From Spirochaetes bacterium GWB1_60_80 (lineage in GTDB: Bacteria > Spirochaetota > Spirochaetia > Treponematales > UBA12059): 64,000 nucleotides of DNA. Below the pieces are notes generated by a model. The model was not told the DNA's origin. It made no database searches and was given only the letters and a program-made list of their open reading frames with translations. Position numbers and translations under genes: made by a program. Positions 36,781 through 46,266 of the stretch are shown here, in pieces (position 1 is the stretch's first letter; each line of letters begins with the position of its first letter). Location: NCBI GenBank assembly GCA_001829185.1, contig MIAR01000004.1:124001-188000 (forward strand). The letters are read 5' to 3'.

Positions 36781-38118
36781 TTACTCATCGGCTCGGTCAA
36801 ATCTGGCCAAGACCTGGATCGCCTTGTTCTTGACGAGCGCCACGGAATCCTGCGCGGCGATGGGCTCAATCTCCGGCCGCAAGACACGCGCCACGTTTCG
36901 CTCCGCCCAGGCCAAGGCGTTTAGGCGTACCGCGTATTCAGAATAAGCCAAGAGGACCCGAATGAACGGAACAGCCGCTAGGTTGTCCAGCCCTACCAGG
37001 CCGCGGGCCAACAGGTTAAAGTAGGCCTTGTCCCGTTCGGCCATACTCGCCTCAAGAATAGTATCCAGGCGTTCATCAAACTGGCCACTAGCGTATTCAA
37101 CCAAGGCAAGGAAAGCCTTGCTCCGATACGTCAGATTATTTTGCGTATCTTCCAAAAAAATGATCAGCAGCACGAACGACTCCGGTCGATTAAGCCGGCC
37201 CAAAGCCGCGATGGCGGCTTCACGCACTACCCGCTCTGGATCGAACTTGATGCGGAAACCCAGGAACGGAATCGCCGCGGTGAGCCCCAAGCGGCCGACG
37301 GCCTGGCAGGCGGCCAAACGCGGCTGGACATGGGCGTCTTTTAAGGCCTCGATGATCACCGCCTCGACGACGAGCGGATCAAAATTGGATAACGAGTCGA
37401 TGGCTCTAGCCCGAACCTCGGGAATGGTCGAAAAAGCAGCGCGTTGCAAAGTTTCAATGGCGCGCGCATCCCCAAGGTTACCAAGTCCGGTAGCGGCATA
37501 CATCTGCTCGATTCGAGACGATGAATCCCGCGACAGCAGTTCGGATAACAGGGTAAAGCTGCCCTCAGCCGGTAATTTCCCCAAGGCCAGCAGAATTTGC
37601 TCTTTTACCGCGGTAATGGTGTCCGGTTCGGCATACAGTTCAACTAGAACGGGGACCAGGCTGGCATCGCCACTCTCGGCCGCCAGCCGGATGGCCGGCT
37701 GGAGAAAGGCAGCCTCGTTACCGTTGATGATGGCGCTCACCTGCTCGTTGGCAGCGTCCGCCTGAATAGCGATCAGGTAATTGAAAGCGGCCTGAACCAA
37801 GGTAGCGGTCGTATCAAAGCGTTCGGTTATGATCCGGACAGCCTCCGCCGTCGCCAACTCGGCCTTGCGCGCGGCGAAAAAATCTAGCAAGGCGATTTTC
37901 AAGCTGGCACTGCGCGAGGCTAGCAACAAGGCGTGCAATTGGGTGTTATAGAAATCATCATTCCTAACTCTCAGCTGGGCTACCAGATCGACAACTTGCG
38001 TCTCGATGCCATATTGGATTGTATCTAAAATTCTTTGCTGGTCCTGCTCGGCGTCGGTCGCGTACACCAGGGCGGCTAGTAACACCAAGACCACCAGGCA
38101 TTGCCAATTTTTAAGCAT
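36781..38118 (-). CDS. Exported HEAT-repeat protein
   Basis: The 445-residue protein has a signal peptide (MLKNWQCLVVLVLLAALVYA) and then HEAT-type helical repeats throughout residues about 60-430, for example AIETLQRAAFSTIPEVRARAIDSL, RLAACQAVGRLGLTAAIPFLG and VVREAAIAALGRLNRPESFVLLI. Such proteins are binding scaffolds; the partner is unknown. The ATG at 38118 shares one base with the TGA of tgt (TGATG), so it is coupled to tgt, though a periplasmic scaffold has no obvious link to queuosine synthesis. Confidence 0.8.
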   Translation of the reverse strand: MLKNWQCLVVLVLLAALVYATDAEQDQQRILDTIQYGIETQVVDLVAQLRVRNDDFYNTQLHALLLASRSASLKIALLDFFAARKAELATAEAVRIITERFDTTATLVQAAFNYLIAIQADAANEQVSAIINGNEAAFLQPAIRLAAESGDASLVPVLVELYAEPDTITAVKEQILLALGKLPAEGSFTLLSELLSRDSSSRIEQMYAATGLGNLGDARAIETLQRAAFSTIPEVRARAIDSLSNFDPLVVEAVIIEALKDAHVQPRLAACQAVGRLGLTAAIPFLGFRIKFDPERVVREAAIAALGRLNRPESFVLLIIFLEDTQNNLTYRSKAFLALVEYASGQFDERLDTILEASMAERDKAYFNLLARGLVGLDNLAAVPFIRVLLAYSEYAVRLNALAWAERNVARVLRPEIEPIAAQDSVALVKNKAIQVLARFDRADE

Positions 38119-39251
38119 CAACTGCCTCCCCGCGTATAGCGTTCCAGAAAACTGCGCTTAAAGCCGGCGAACTTCCCTAGTTCGATACTAGTGCGGATAT
38201 CAACCATGAAGTCATGCAAGAAGGCCAGGTTGTGATAACTGGCCAGCATGGCAAATAAGATTTCGTTGCACTTATACAAATGACGTAAATAGGCGCGCGA
38301 ATAATCACGGCACACTTTGCAATGGCATTGAGCGTCCAGCGGCGCCAAATCAGCCGTGTATTGTTGTTGTTTGATGGAAATAGGGCCATCATGGGAAAAC
38401 AACAAGCCATTCCGCGCCGTTCTGGTCGGGAAAACGCAGTCGAACATGTCGATACCGTTTTCCACCGCGGTCAGAATAAACTCCGGTGTGCCAATGCCCA
38501 TCACGTAGCGGGGCTTGGCATCCGGCAACATAGCGGCCGTCAAGGCCAGGTATTCCTCGTACACTGCAAAAGGTTCCCCGACCGATAGGCCACCGATGGC
38601 CAAACCCGGTAAATCCAGATCGACGATTTGCTCGACACAGGCTTTCCTGAGATGTGGATAGAAATTTCCCTGAATTATCGGAAACAACAAACCTTGAAAG
38701 TCCTGCCTAGTTTCCAGCCAGCGCTGCTTGGATCGCATAGCCCAAGCCTGAGTCAGGTTCATAGCCTTGACCGCATCCTTTTCGCTGGTTTCCCAACCGG
38801 TACACACATCCAGCTGCATGAAAATATCACTCCGGAAATCAGTCTGGATATCGACTACCTTTTCCGGGCTGAAAAAATGTTTTGATCCATCGGTATGTGA
38901 TGCGAACATCACCCCATCCGCTGACAGCTTGCGCAGCTTGGATAGGGAAAAGACTTGGAAGCCGCCTGAGTCGGTCAGAAAATTGCCTTGCCAGCCGGTA
39001 AAGCCATGCAAACCGCCCGCTCGCTTGATAAGCTCGTTGCCGGGCCGAAGGAAGAGATGATAGGTGTTTCCCAGGATAAGGTTATACCCCATCGCGGCAA
39101 GATCATCTTTACAGACCGCCTTGACCGTACCATTGGTACCGACCGGCATGAAGGCCGGCGTTGCGACCTCTCCATGAGCCAGGCGCAAACGGCCGTTCCT
39201 GGCCCGAGTAGTGGAATCCCTGGCACTAATCTCGAAAATATGGTTGTCCAT
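38118..39251 (-). CDS. tgt: tRNA-guanine transglycosylase (queuine/preQ1)
   Basis: The 377-residue enzyme exchanges guanine 34 of Asp, Asn, His and Tyr tRNAs for preQ1. Signatures are TPAFMPVGTNGTVKAV, LGNTYHLFLRPG, DSGGFQVFSL (active-site Asp), FDCVFPTRTARNG (nucleophilic Asp), and the zinc site CHCKVCRDY with a downstream His. GAGGGAG lies 4 nt before the ATG. The product needs preQ1 synthesised elsewhere or salvaged. Confidence 0.96.
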   Translation of the reverse strand: MDNHIFEISARDSTTRARNGRLRLAHGEVATPAFMPVGTNGTVKAVCKDDLAAMGYNLILGNTYHLFLRPGNELIKRAGGLHGFTGWQGNFLTDSGGFQVFSLSKLRKLSADGVMFASHTDGSKHFFSPEKVVDIQTDFRSDIFMQLDVCTGWETSEKDAVKAMNLTQAWAMRSKQRWLETRQDFQGLLFPIIQGNFYPHLRKACVEQIVDLDLPGLAIGGLSVGEPFAVYEEYLALTAAMLPDAKPRYVMGIGTPEFILTAVENGIDMFDCVFPTRTARNGLLFSHDGPISIKQQQYTADLAPLDAQCHCKVCRDYSRAYLRHLYKCNEILFAMLASYHNLAFLHDFMVDIRTSIELGKFAGFKRSFLERYTRGGS

Positions 39252-39288
39252 GACGCTCCCTCAATACAAATATGTGCTGCCTCGGAAA

Positions 39289-39323
39289 GACGCTGCTAAC
39301 GCGATCCAGCTTCGCGCAGCGTC
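39289..39323. other. Hairpin between lptG-like gene and tgt
   Basis: GACGCTG (39289-39295) pairs with CAGCGTC (39317-39323), with an inner CGCG/CGCG stem. There is no T-run. It may insulate tgt from the upstream operon. Nothing else is visible in the 39252-39385 gap. Confidence 0.35.
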
Positions 39324-39385
39324 AGAGCACCAGGCGCCTTGAAAGATCAGGCCACGCGACTCCCTTGCAGTCAACAAGCCGGCCA

Positions 39386-40516
39386 TCAGGCGCGGCGCGT
39401 ACTGACGAGGGGGATCGCCACCAGCAATATAATGATAACCGCGGAAAAGGCGCCCATGAAAGGCGATATCAATTCATTCTTGGCCATGAGGACTGCCACC
39501 ATCTGGATTACGTAATAGATGGTCGCCGACACCAGGCTGAACAGCAAGCTCATCAGCAATATATTCTTCTTGACGCGGCCGGTAAACAACACCGCCAGGA
39601 TCATTACCACCACCGGCGTGCAGGCGAAAGCATAGCGCTTGAGATACTCAACCTTGGCTGCGGCCGCTGGCAAGCCGGCGCGTTCCAGAAAGCCGACGTA
39701 CTCGGCGATCTCAAGCACCGTCATGTTCTCCACCTGCTTGTTTCGGCCCGTAAACGAGCTTGGAGGTTCGCTGATGGCTGGATCGTCAAGGTTGCCCAGG
39801 ACTTCCTCGCGCAGCATGTCGGCGTCCCAATAAAAGCGGCGTACCGCCTTCAGAGACCAAAACTCGCCAGTCCATGATGCGCTCTGGGCATTGATGCGGC
39901 CGATAAAGGAGCCGTCCTCATCGCGTTCCACCAGGATGATACCTCCGAGCTCGAGGGTTTCACTATTGAACTGTTCGGCCCGCCAGATAAAGCGGCCACC
40001 TTCGCCGAGCAGGACAATATCCCCGCGCTGGAAGGACTCGCTGCTAGTATTGAGTAACTGACGCGATAGCGAATTTTTGCGGCTGGTAGCTTCCAAGACC
40101 ACTTGATCCTCGAAAAAAAAGGAAAAGAGCGAAAAGGCCAGGGCCATGACCGTCAGTGGTAGAATGAACTGGGCCAGAGAAATTCCAGAGGCATAGACGA
40201 CGATCAATTCGTTGTTCGCATACATGATGCCCAAAGTGTAGGAAACCGCGAACAGGATGGCGATGGGCAAGGCATAGCTGACTGACTTGGGTACGTACAG
40301 AACCATATTCCGCACGATATCGGCTACCGGCACCTCATTTTGCATATACCGAAAAATGTTGGCCAATAAGTCCATCAGCTGGATGAGCATTACGAAAAAA
40401 GACAAGGCGACCACGAAGGCCAGGATGACTGACTTCAGCAAGTATAAATGCAGTATGGTTGAGCTGCGGCCAGAGTAGATGCTTCTGTGGGCAAGCCGTT
40501 TCACGAGCGGATCCAT
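39386..40516 (-). CDS. lptG: LptG-like permease (YjgP/YjgQ family)
   Basis: This 376-residue inner-membrane protein has two N-terminal and about four further membrane helices around a periplasmic beta-jellyroll insertion (about residues 140-260), the LptF/LptG plan. Typical stretches are LLKSVILAFVVALSFFVMLIQLMDLL, ANNELIVVYASGISLAQFILPL and a basic cytoplasmic motif FTGRVKKN. With LptF and LptB it would extract a glycolipid from the inner membrane for transport to the outer leaflet. It follows the lptF gene by 4 nt. The assignment of which gene is F and which is G is by order only. Confidence 0.8.
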   Translation of the reverse strand: MDPLVKRLAHRSIYSGRSSTILHLYLLKSVILAFVVALSFFVMLIQLMDLLANIFRYMQNEVPVADIVRNMVLYVPKSVSYALPIAILFAVSYTLGIMYANNELIVVYASGISLAQFILPLTVMALAFSLFSFFFEDQVVLEATSRKNSLSRQLLNTSSESFQRGDIVLLGEGGRFIWRAEQFNSETLELGGIILVERDEDGSFIGRINAQSASWTGEFWSLKAVRRFYWDADMLREEVLGNLDDPAISEPPSSFTGRNKQVENMTVLEIAEYVGFLERAGLPAAAAKVEYLKRYAFACTPVVVMILAVLFTGRVKKNILLMSLLFSLVSATIYYVIQMVAVLMAKNELISPFMGAFSAVIIILLVAIPLVSTRRA

Positions 40517-40520
40517 GTAC

Positions 40521-41792
40521 TCAACGCTCCCGCTTAAAAAAGGTCATGACCAAGCCGCCGCCCAGCACCATGATATTAGGTAGCCACATGGACAAAAAAG
40601 GCGAAAACCCGGTCCGGAGACCGAAATTTTGCCCACCTAACAATAGTGCCCAATACAGCAAGGCAACCAACAAACCGAGACCGAAACTCATGCCTCGATT
40701 ATTCTTTTTGATTGAAACGGACAGCGGAAAGGCCAAAAAGACAAAACAGAGGGCACCGAAAGGAATGGAGAATTTTTTATAATATTCTAACTTATAGAGA
40801 TACAGCGAGCGATCTTCAATGCGACGAGCCGCCAACCGGACGAATTCTGAAAAATCGGTCGTGACCAATTGCTGCAGATTGTTGATTTGCATAACGCCAT
40901 CCTGAGCGAATCCCAGATAGCTGTCGGCCAGAGTACCTTGGCGGTTCGAAATATCCCTTTGATGGGCTTCCAGCCGAATATCAAAAGCCGCCTGCTTTTC
41001 GTCGATGATGGACAGAACATCGACGCTGCGCATCTCGTGCGGACCGAGGCTTGAGGAGACATCGGTGAAATTGGACAGCAGGATATTGTATTCCATTCTG
41101 GAAGCGGATGAATACTCATATTTGTTGGGCGTGGCTGGGTTGCTCTCTTGCGTAAAGACATTCTCCAGGATCAAACTGATAACACTTTGCTCCTCGGCAT
41201 GATCTAGTAGACGGGCGGTGTCGGCAGTAATAACCCGACTCTTGCCATCCTTGGTTTCATCGATTATCACCAGATCGTGGATGACCAATTTATCGATTGC
41301 CCCGGTAATGATGATGGTATTCTGATAATTCTTGACGGAATAGGGCCTTAATTCCAAAGCTGGCGCAGTGGTAATGAGCCTTCGGTAAGTGCGCGCGTAG
41401 TTCATAGTTCCAAGTGGCAGAAAATAATCATTGGAGATAAAGGAAATGACGGAGAACACGATTGCCAACAGCAAGAATGGAACGAAGACGACCTTACGAG
41501 CCACCCCGGAAGCGCGCATCACCAGGAATTCATTATCCACCACGAAGCGGCTGATGGCCATGATGCTGCCTACCAGCGAGGCGAAGGGAAACGACATGGC
41601 GATAATAGCCGGCATGGCGAAGATGATCAACATCGCCACATCGATCAGCGGCGCGTTTTTAGACAGGATTTCCTCGGCCATAAGAAGCAACTGGTTAATG
41701 AAAAATATCACGAAAAAAAATAAAAACGAAATGATAAACGACAGGAGGAATTCGCGGGCAATATATAGTTGCAGAATGCCATATTTTCTCAT
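40521..41792 (-). CDS. lptF: LptF-like permease (YjgP/YjgQ family)
   Basis: The 423-residue protein has the same plan as the next gene: helices near the N-terminus (LSFIISFLFFFVIFFINQLLL), FPFASLVGSIMAISRFVVDNEFLVMRASGV, a soluble periplasmic domain (about residues 125-300) and C-terminal helices (FSIPFGALCFVFLAFPLSVSIKKNNRG). The NEF/NEL-x-V-x-R/Y-A-S-G motif near residue 90 is shared with the LptG-like partner and with the family. It is followed by lptG after 4 nt and preceded by dut after 3 nt. Treponemes are generally held to lack classical LPS, so the exported lipid is uncertain. Confidence 0.82.
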   Translation of the reverse strand: MRKYGILQLYIAREFLLSFIISFLFFFVIFFINQLLLMAEEILSKNAPLIDVAMLIIFAMPAIIAMSFPFASLVGSIMAISRFVVDNEFLVMRASGVARKVVFVPFLLLAIVFSVISFISNDYFLPLGTMNYARTYRRLITTAPALELRPYSVKNYQNTIIITGAIDKLVIHDLVIIDETKDGKSRVITADTARLLDHAEEQSVISLILENVFTQESNPATPNKYEYSSASRMEYNILLSNFTDVSSSLGPHEMRSVDVLSIIDEKQAAFDIRLEAHQRDISNRQGTLADSYLGFAQDGVMQINNLQQLVTTDFSEFVRLAARRIEDRSLYLYKLEYYKKFSIPFGALCFVFLAFPLSVSIKKNNRGMSFGLGLLVALLYWALLLGGQNFGLRTGFSPFLSMWLPNIMVLGGGLVMTFFKRER

Positions 41793-41795
41793 GGG

Positions 41796-42242
41796 CTACT
41801 GGCCGGTCGACCCAAAGCCACCCGAAGAGCGCCCCGTATCCGCCAGTTCCTCAGACGCCAGAAACTTGGCAACGCTGACCGCCGCCATGACCAGTTGCGC
41901 AATCCTGTCGCCGGGATTGACGGTGAATACCTCGCTTCCCAGATTGACCAGCAACACTTTAACTTCACCACGATAGTCGGCGTCTATCGTACCCGGTGAA
42001 TTTAAGCAGGTGATGCCGTATTTTAAGGCCAACCCGGATCGGGGACGTATTTGGCCTTCATAACCGGCCGGCAAGGCAATGATCAAGCCAGTCGGGACGA
42101 GGCAACGCTGCCCCGGTAGAATCGACAAGGAGGTATCAAGGCAGGCCTGCAGATCGGCGCCTGCGGCCAACGCCGACTGGTAGGCGGGAACTTTGGCCAA
42201 GGGGTGTATGAGTTGGAAATGCACCGAAATCTGATCGCTCAT
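41796..42242 (-). CDS. dut: dUTP diphosphatase
   Basis: The 148-residue homotrimeric-type dUTPase has all five motifs: [49 protein letters not shown] and the glycine-rich [10 protein letters not shown] tail. It hydrolyses dUTP to dUMP and diphosphate. The ATG overlaps the stop of the M16 peptidase gene (ATGA), and lptF follows after 3 nt. Confidence 0.95.
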   Translation of the reverse strand: MSDQISVHFQLIHPLAKVPAYQSALAAGADLQACLDTSLSILPGQRCLVPTGLIIALPAGYEGQIRPRSGLALKYGITCLNSPGTIDADYRGEVKVLLVNLGSEVFTVNPGDRIAQLVMAAVSVAKFLASEELADTGRSSGGFGSTGQ

Positions 42243-43582
42243 GGCAGCGCTACCTCCTGCAGTCTGGCGGCTAGCCGGTCTCGAGCAGTTTTCTGGACAC
42301 TCGCGGGCAGCCGGCCATAGATCAAGATACTCTCGTTGGCGGGGTCCAGGTATTGCCTGATATAGGCATCCAGGTAGTCTTTGGAATAGACATTCACCTC
42401 CCTGAATTGGCGCCTAATTTCGCCTATCGGGGTGGTTGTGCCATCGAAGAGATATTGGCGGGCCAAGCGTTTCATGCGGAATTCCGTATCATCAGCCGCC
42501 AGGGCCAACGATCCGGCCATCCTGGTAACAGCTTCCTCAATCTCGATCTTCTCCAAACCCAAGGTATAGAGCCGTTGTGCCTCAGCTAGGTAGACATCGA
42601 CAAATTCTGCCAACTGCCCAGGACTGGTGGCGGCATTGACGCCCCACATGGCTCCAAATTTGTAAAAAGAAATGAAGCTACTGACATTGTAACACAAACC
42701 ACGCTCTTCGCGCAGGCGGGTGAACAAGCGCGAACTCATCGATTCGCCATAGGCGGCGCTGATCAAGGAGAAGGCCCAGAAGTCGACTGTTTGCCAGGCT
42801 GCCGGACGCTGCAAGGGGACTACCGAGAAGAAATGAATCTGGCTACCGGGAGCCTTGACCATGGCCCGGAAGGCCGCAAAGTCCGCCGCTGCCGACTCGA
42901 CGGCTGGCTCTGACAGCGTGGCTGGAAAACGTCGAGTGGAGTATGTGAGCAGCTTGCAGGCAATCAAGTCGTGCATCGCAGCACTTCGTACCGGTCCAGC
43001 AATGGTGACCAGGCAAGTGCCCTGAACCAGGTGCCGCTGATGATAGTCGGCCAAATCCGCCAGCGACTGGCGTTCGATATCGGCCAGGCTGCCGGTGATT
43101 CGCTGGCCAAAGGCATGCTTCGGATACATGAGCGCAAACAGACTATCATGGGCGCATTCTTCGATATCGTCATCGGTGGACAAGATCTCGTTGCGGATGA
43201 TGTCTTTTTCCCGTCCGAAATCGGCCGCGCAAAACACAGGCTCATAAACCATTTCGAGCATGATGTCGAGGGCCAGGGCGACGTTTTCAGCCGGCAAGGT
43301 ACAATGCAGGCACATGATGTCTCGTTCCGTAAAGGCGTTGAGATAGCCACCCACTCGGTCGACTTGGCGGGATATTTCCAGGGCGGAGCGATTCTTGGTG
43401 CCTTTGAAAAGCATGTGCTCGACGAAATGGGTCAGCCCGGCTTCAACGGGGAGTTCATGTCCCGAACCGACCGGAAACCAGAAACCAATGGCCACTCCGG
43501 CTACTTGGGGCATTTCGTCGACCAACATGGTCAGTTTGGAATCAACGGCTATCGGCAGAATCGTTTGCAGGTCTTTTGCCAC
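42239..43582 (-). CDS. M16 family zinc peptidase (processing-peptidase-like)
   Basis: The 447-residue protein has the inverted zinc motif HFVEH within [20 protein letters not shown] and the downstream glutamate region [12 protein letters not shown]. The layout of two M16 half-domains matches YmxG/PqqL-type peptidases found next to pnp in many bacteria. The GTG start at 43582 is chosen because AAGGA lies 7 nt upstream; a TTG seven codons earlier falls inside a hairpin. The order pnp-M16-dut is a conserved neighbourhood. The substrate is unknown. Confidence 0.88.
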   Translation of the reverse strand: MAKDLQTILPIAVDSKLTMLVDEMPQVAGVAIGFWFPVGSGHELPVEAGLTHFVEHMLFKGTKNRSALEISRQVDRVGGYLNAFTERDIMCLHCTLPAENVALALDIMLEMVYEPVFCAADFGREKDIIRNEILSTDDDIEECAHDSLFALMYPKHAFGQRITGSLADIERQSLADLADYHQRHLVQGTCLVTIAGPVRSAAMHDLIACKLLTYSTRRFPATLSEPAVESAAADFAAFRAMVKAPGSQIHFFSVVPLQRPAAWQTVDFWAFSLISAAYGESMSSRLFTRLREERGLCYNVSSFISFYKFGAMWGVNAATSPGQLAEFVDVYLAEAQRLYTLGLEKIEIEEAVTRMAGSLALAADDTEFRMKRLARQYLFDGTTTPIGEIRRQFREVNVYSKDYLDAYIRQYLDPANESILIYGRLPASVQKTARDRLAARLQEVALP

Positions 43583-43599
43583 TACAGGTTCCTTTTGAA

Positions 43600-43633
43600 G
43601 CAAAGGCCGGACTCCCGCGGAGCCGGCCTTTGC
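43600..43633 (-). terminator. Hairpin between pnp and the M16 peptidase gene
   Basis: GCAAAGGCCGG (43600-43610) pairs perfectly with CCGGCCTTTGC (43623-43633). On the minus strand it is followed by TTCAAAAGG, so termination is likely partial. It may also be a 3'-end processing structure for pnp mRNA. Confidence 0.5.
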
Positions 43634-43719
43634 ATGAGGCTGAACGTAAACAGCGCAGTTCTCCCGCCGCCCACTACGCGTGAATCGACCACGCCAGAAA
43701 CAGCCGGGCCGGACGGTGT

Positions 43720-45834
43720 TTACTGCCCGCCGGGAGCGCTCTCCAGGGCGTCAACATAAGAAAGGTTGAGTCGTCCCAGCTTGTCGACTTCCAGCAGCTT
43801 GACCGGGATCTTCATGCCTTCGCTGACCACGTCGGTAACGGCGTTGACTCGCTGCCGGGAAAGCTTGGAAATATGAACCAAGCCTTCCTTGCCCGGCAGA
43901 ATCTCGACGAAGCAACCGAAATCCATGACGCGTTTGACGGTGCCCTGGTAGATGCGTCCCACTTCCGGATCGTCGACGATAGCCCGGATAGCATCGCGCG
44001 CCTCGTAGGAGGACTTCTGGTTGGCGCCATAGACGGTAACCGAACCGTCGTCGTCGATGTTGATCTTGACGTCGAACTGTTCGCAGAGGGCCTTGATGTT
44101 CTTGCCGCCTGGCCCGATGACCGCGCCGATCTTGTCGATCTCGATTTTCATGGAAACGATCTTGGGCGCGTAGACCGAAATTTCGGCGGAAGGCACGGAA
44201 ATAGTCTGGTTCATAATGCCGAGGATATGAAGGCGCCCCTGCTTGGCCTGGGCCAAGGCCTTGGTCAGGATCTCGGTGGACACGCCGGCAATCTTGATGT
44301 CCATCTGGAATCCGGTGATTCCCTGTTCGGTACCGGCCACCTTGAAGTCCATATCACCCAGGTGATCCTCGTCGCCGAGAATGTCGGACAGCACCGCAAA
44401 ACGGTTGCCCTCGGTGATGAGTCCCATGGCGATACCCGCCACTGGCCGCTTGAGCGGCACGCCGGCCGCCAGCATGGAGAGGGTGCCGCCGCAGACGCTG
44501 GCCATGGAGGACGAGCCATTCGACTCCAGGATCTCGGAGACAACGCGGATGGTATAGGGGAATTTTTCCTTGGCGGGCAGAACCCGTTCCAGGGCGCGGC
44601 GGGCTAGGTGACCGTGGCCGATCTCGCGCCGTCCGGTACCCAGGCGTCCGACCTCGCCGACCGAGAAGGGCGGGAAGTTGTAGTGCAGCATGAAGCGTTC
44701 GCGGCGGTCGCCTTCGATATCATCAAAGATCTGCTCGTCAAAGACGGTGCCCAGGGTGGTCACGGCCAGGGCCTGGGTTTCGCCGCGGGTGAACAAGGCC
44801 GAACCGTGGGTACGCGGCAGGATGCCGATCAGGCAGTTGATGGGACGGATATCCTCGGTGCCGCGACCGTCGACGCGCAGGCTCTTATCGAGAATGCCCG
44901 AGCGCAGCACATGGTACTGAATATCTTCCATCAGGGCATTGAACAGTTTCTGCTGCATATCATCGGCCTTGATCAACGGGAAAGCCTCGACCGTCTGCTG
45001 GATAGCGGCCGCCACGGCGGCATAGCGCTCCATCTTCTCCTTGGTGAACAAGGCCGTCGCCAGGCGCGGACGGGCGAATTTGTCGATCTCGGCCTGGTTG
45101 ACCAGTTCAACCTTCAGGGGGTTGAGCGGCAGCTTGGCCTTGCCAACCTTGGCGCGCATATCTTCGATCATAGCGCAAATCTCGGCAATCGGCTTCTTAG
45201 CGGCCTCGATGGCGCCGAGCATCAACTCCTCGCTAACCTCGTCGGCTCCACCCTCGACCATCGTGATGCCACCCTTGGTACCGGCTACCACGATCTCCAG
45301 GCTGCCCTTCTCGATTTGCTCGTAGGACGGATTGATGATGTAGGTGCCAGCCAGATAGCAGACCCGGACGGCGGCAATCGGACCATCGAAGGGGATGTCG
45401 CTGATATGGACGGCGGCGCTGGCGGCGTTGATGGCCAGGATATCCGGCGGGTTGATTTGGTCGGCCGAGATAACCGTCGGAACGACCTGGAGCTCGCGGC
45501 CGAAAGCCTTGTCGAAGAGCGGCCGCATCGGCCGATCGATCAGGCGGGATACCAGGATTTCACGGTCCTTCGGTCGGGACTCGCGCTTGATAAAACCGCC
45601 GGGTATCTTGCCGGCAGCGTAGTATTTTTCGTTGTATTCAACGGTCAACGGCACGAAGTCAAGCCCTTCGGTGCTTTTGGCCGAACAGCAGGCGGTGGCG
45701 ATGACGGCCGAACCGCCGAAACGGGCTAGAATGGCGCCGTTGGCTTGCCGGGCCATTCGACCGGTCTCGAATACCATGTCCTCGCCATTGATGGCATAAG
45801 TATTGGTTTGTATCATGATAAACTGGTGCTCCAT
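43720..45834 (-). CDS. pnp: Polyribonucleotide nucleotidyltransferase (PNPase)
   Basis: The 704-residue exoribonuclease has two RNase PH domains (FETGRMARQANGAILARFGG; the second with RTHGSALFTRGETQALAVTTLG and GRREIGHGHLARRAL), a KH domain (KIDKIGAVIGPGGKNIKALCEQ region) and an S1 domain (GRIYQGTVKRVMDFGCFVEILPGKEGLVHISKL). It degrades RNA phosphorolytically. The start is either 45834 (MEHQF) or the ATG six codons on (MIQTN), neither with a close Shine-Dalgarno sequence. It follows rpsO, as in many bacteria, with a terminator between them. Confidence 0.96.
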   Translation of the reverse strand: MEHQFIMIQTNTYAINGEDMVFETGRMARQANGAILARFGGSAVIATACCSAKSTEGLDFVPLTVEYNEKYYAAGKIPGGFIKRESRPKDREILVSRLIDRPMRPLFDKAFGRELQVVPTVISADQINPPDILAINAASAAVHISDIPFDGPIAAVRVCYLAGTYIINPSYEQIEKGSLEIVVAGTKGGITMVEGGADEVSEELMLGAIEAAKKPIAEICAMIEDMRAKVGKAKLPLNPLKVELVNQAEIDKFARPRLATALFTKEKMERYAAVAAAIQQTVEAFPLIKADDMQQKLFNALMEDIQYHVLRSGILDKSLRVDGRGTEDIRPINCLIGILPRTHGSALFTRGETQALAVTTLGTVFDEQIFDDIEGDRRERFMLHYNFPPFSVGEVGRLGTGRREIGHGHLARRALERVLPAKEKFPYTIRVVSEILESNGSSSMASVCGGTLSMLAAGVPLKRPVAGIAMGLITEGNRFAVLSDILGDEDHLGDMDFKVAGTEQGITGFQMDIKIAGVSTEILTKALAQAKQGRLHILGIMNQTISVPSAEISVYAPKIVSMKIEIDKIGAVIGPGGKNIKALCEQFDVKINIDDDGSVTVYGANQKSSYEARDAIRAIVDDPEVGRIYQGTVKRVMDFGCFVEILPGKEGLVHISKLSRQRVNAVTDVVSEGMKIPVKLLEVDKLGRLNLSYVDALESAPGGQ

Positions 45835-45938
45835 TTAATCGGTACGTCCTGCATGGAAACGGCCGGCAACGCTGACGTCTGTCGTGTCGGGGGGGCACTA
45901 ACGGCTGGCAGTCTGGTCCTGCGGGCAGGCCGCCGCTG

Positions 45939-45970
45939 AAAAAAAACCCGAACTGTGCCCGTTCGGGTTT
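45939..45970 (-). terminator. Rho-independent terminator of rpsO
   Basis: On the minus strand AAACCCGAAC pairs with GTTCGGGTTT around a 7-nt loop and is followed by a run of Ts (45939-45946). It begins 9 nt past the rpsO stop. Confidence 0.9.
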
Positions 45971-45979
45971 CCAGAATCA

Positions 45980-46249
45980 TTACTTGCGCAGGTTCAGGCG
46001 CTGGATCAACTCGCGATACTTGACCAGGTCGGTACGTTGGATGTACTTGAGCAAGCGCCGCCGCTGGCCGATCATCTTGAGCAGCCCGCGCTTGGAATTG
46101 GTATCCTTCTTGTGCACCTTGAAGTGTTCGGTCAACTGCCCGATGTGCTCCGAAAGCAATGCGACCTGGACATCAGCCGCGCCGGTGTTCTTTTCAGAAC
46201 CGCCGAATTCCTTGACAACCCTGGATTTGTCTTCCTTGGTTACAGCCAT
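45980..46249 (-). CDS. rpsO: 30S ribosomal protein S15
   Basis: The 89-residue protein has family-typical length and the S15 blocks QVALLSEHIGQLTEHFKVHKKD and RGLLKMIGQRRRLLKYIQ. It binds the central domain of 16S rRNA. AAGGAG upstream supports the ATG at 46249. It follows ribF after 17 nt. Confidence 0.97.
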   Translation of the reverse strand: MAVTKEDKSRVVKEFGGSEKNTGAADVQVALLSEHIGQLTEHFKVHKKDTNSKRGLLKMIGQRRRLLKYIQRTDLVKYRELIQRLNLRK

Positions 46250-46266
46250 TTCTTATTCTCCTTACA

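Noticed and set aside
39252-39385. tRNA gene in the lptG-tgt gap
   Set aside because: A hairpin is present, but there is no T-loop GTTC-type motif, cloverleaf or CCA end.
44608-45729. 373-codon plus-strand frame opposite pnp
   Set aside because: Shadow of a well-conserved PNPase; no start signals.
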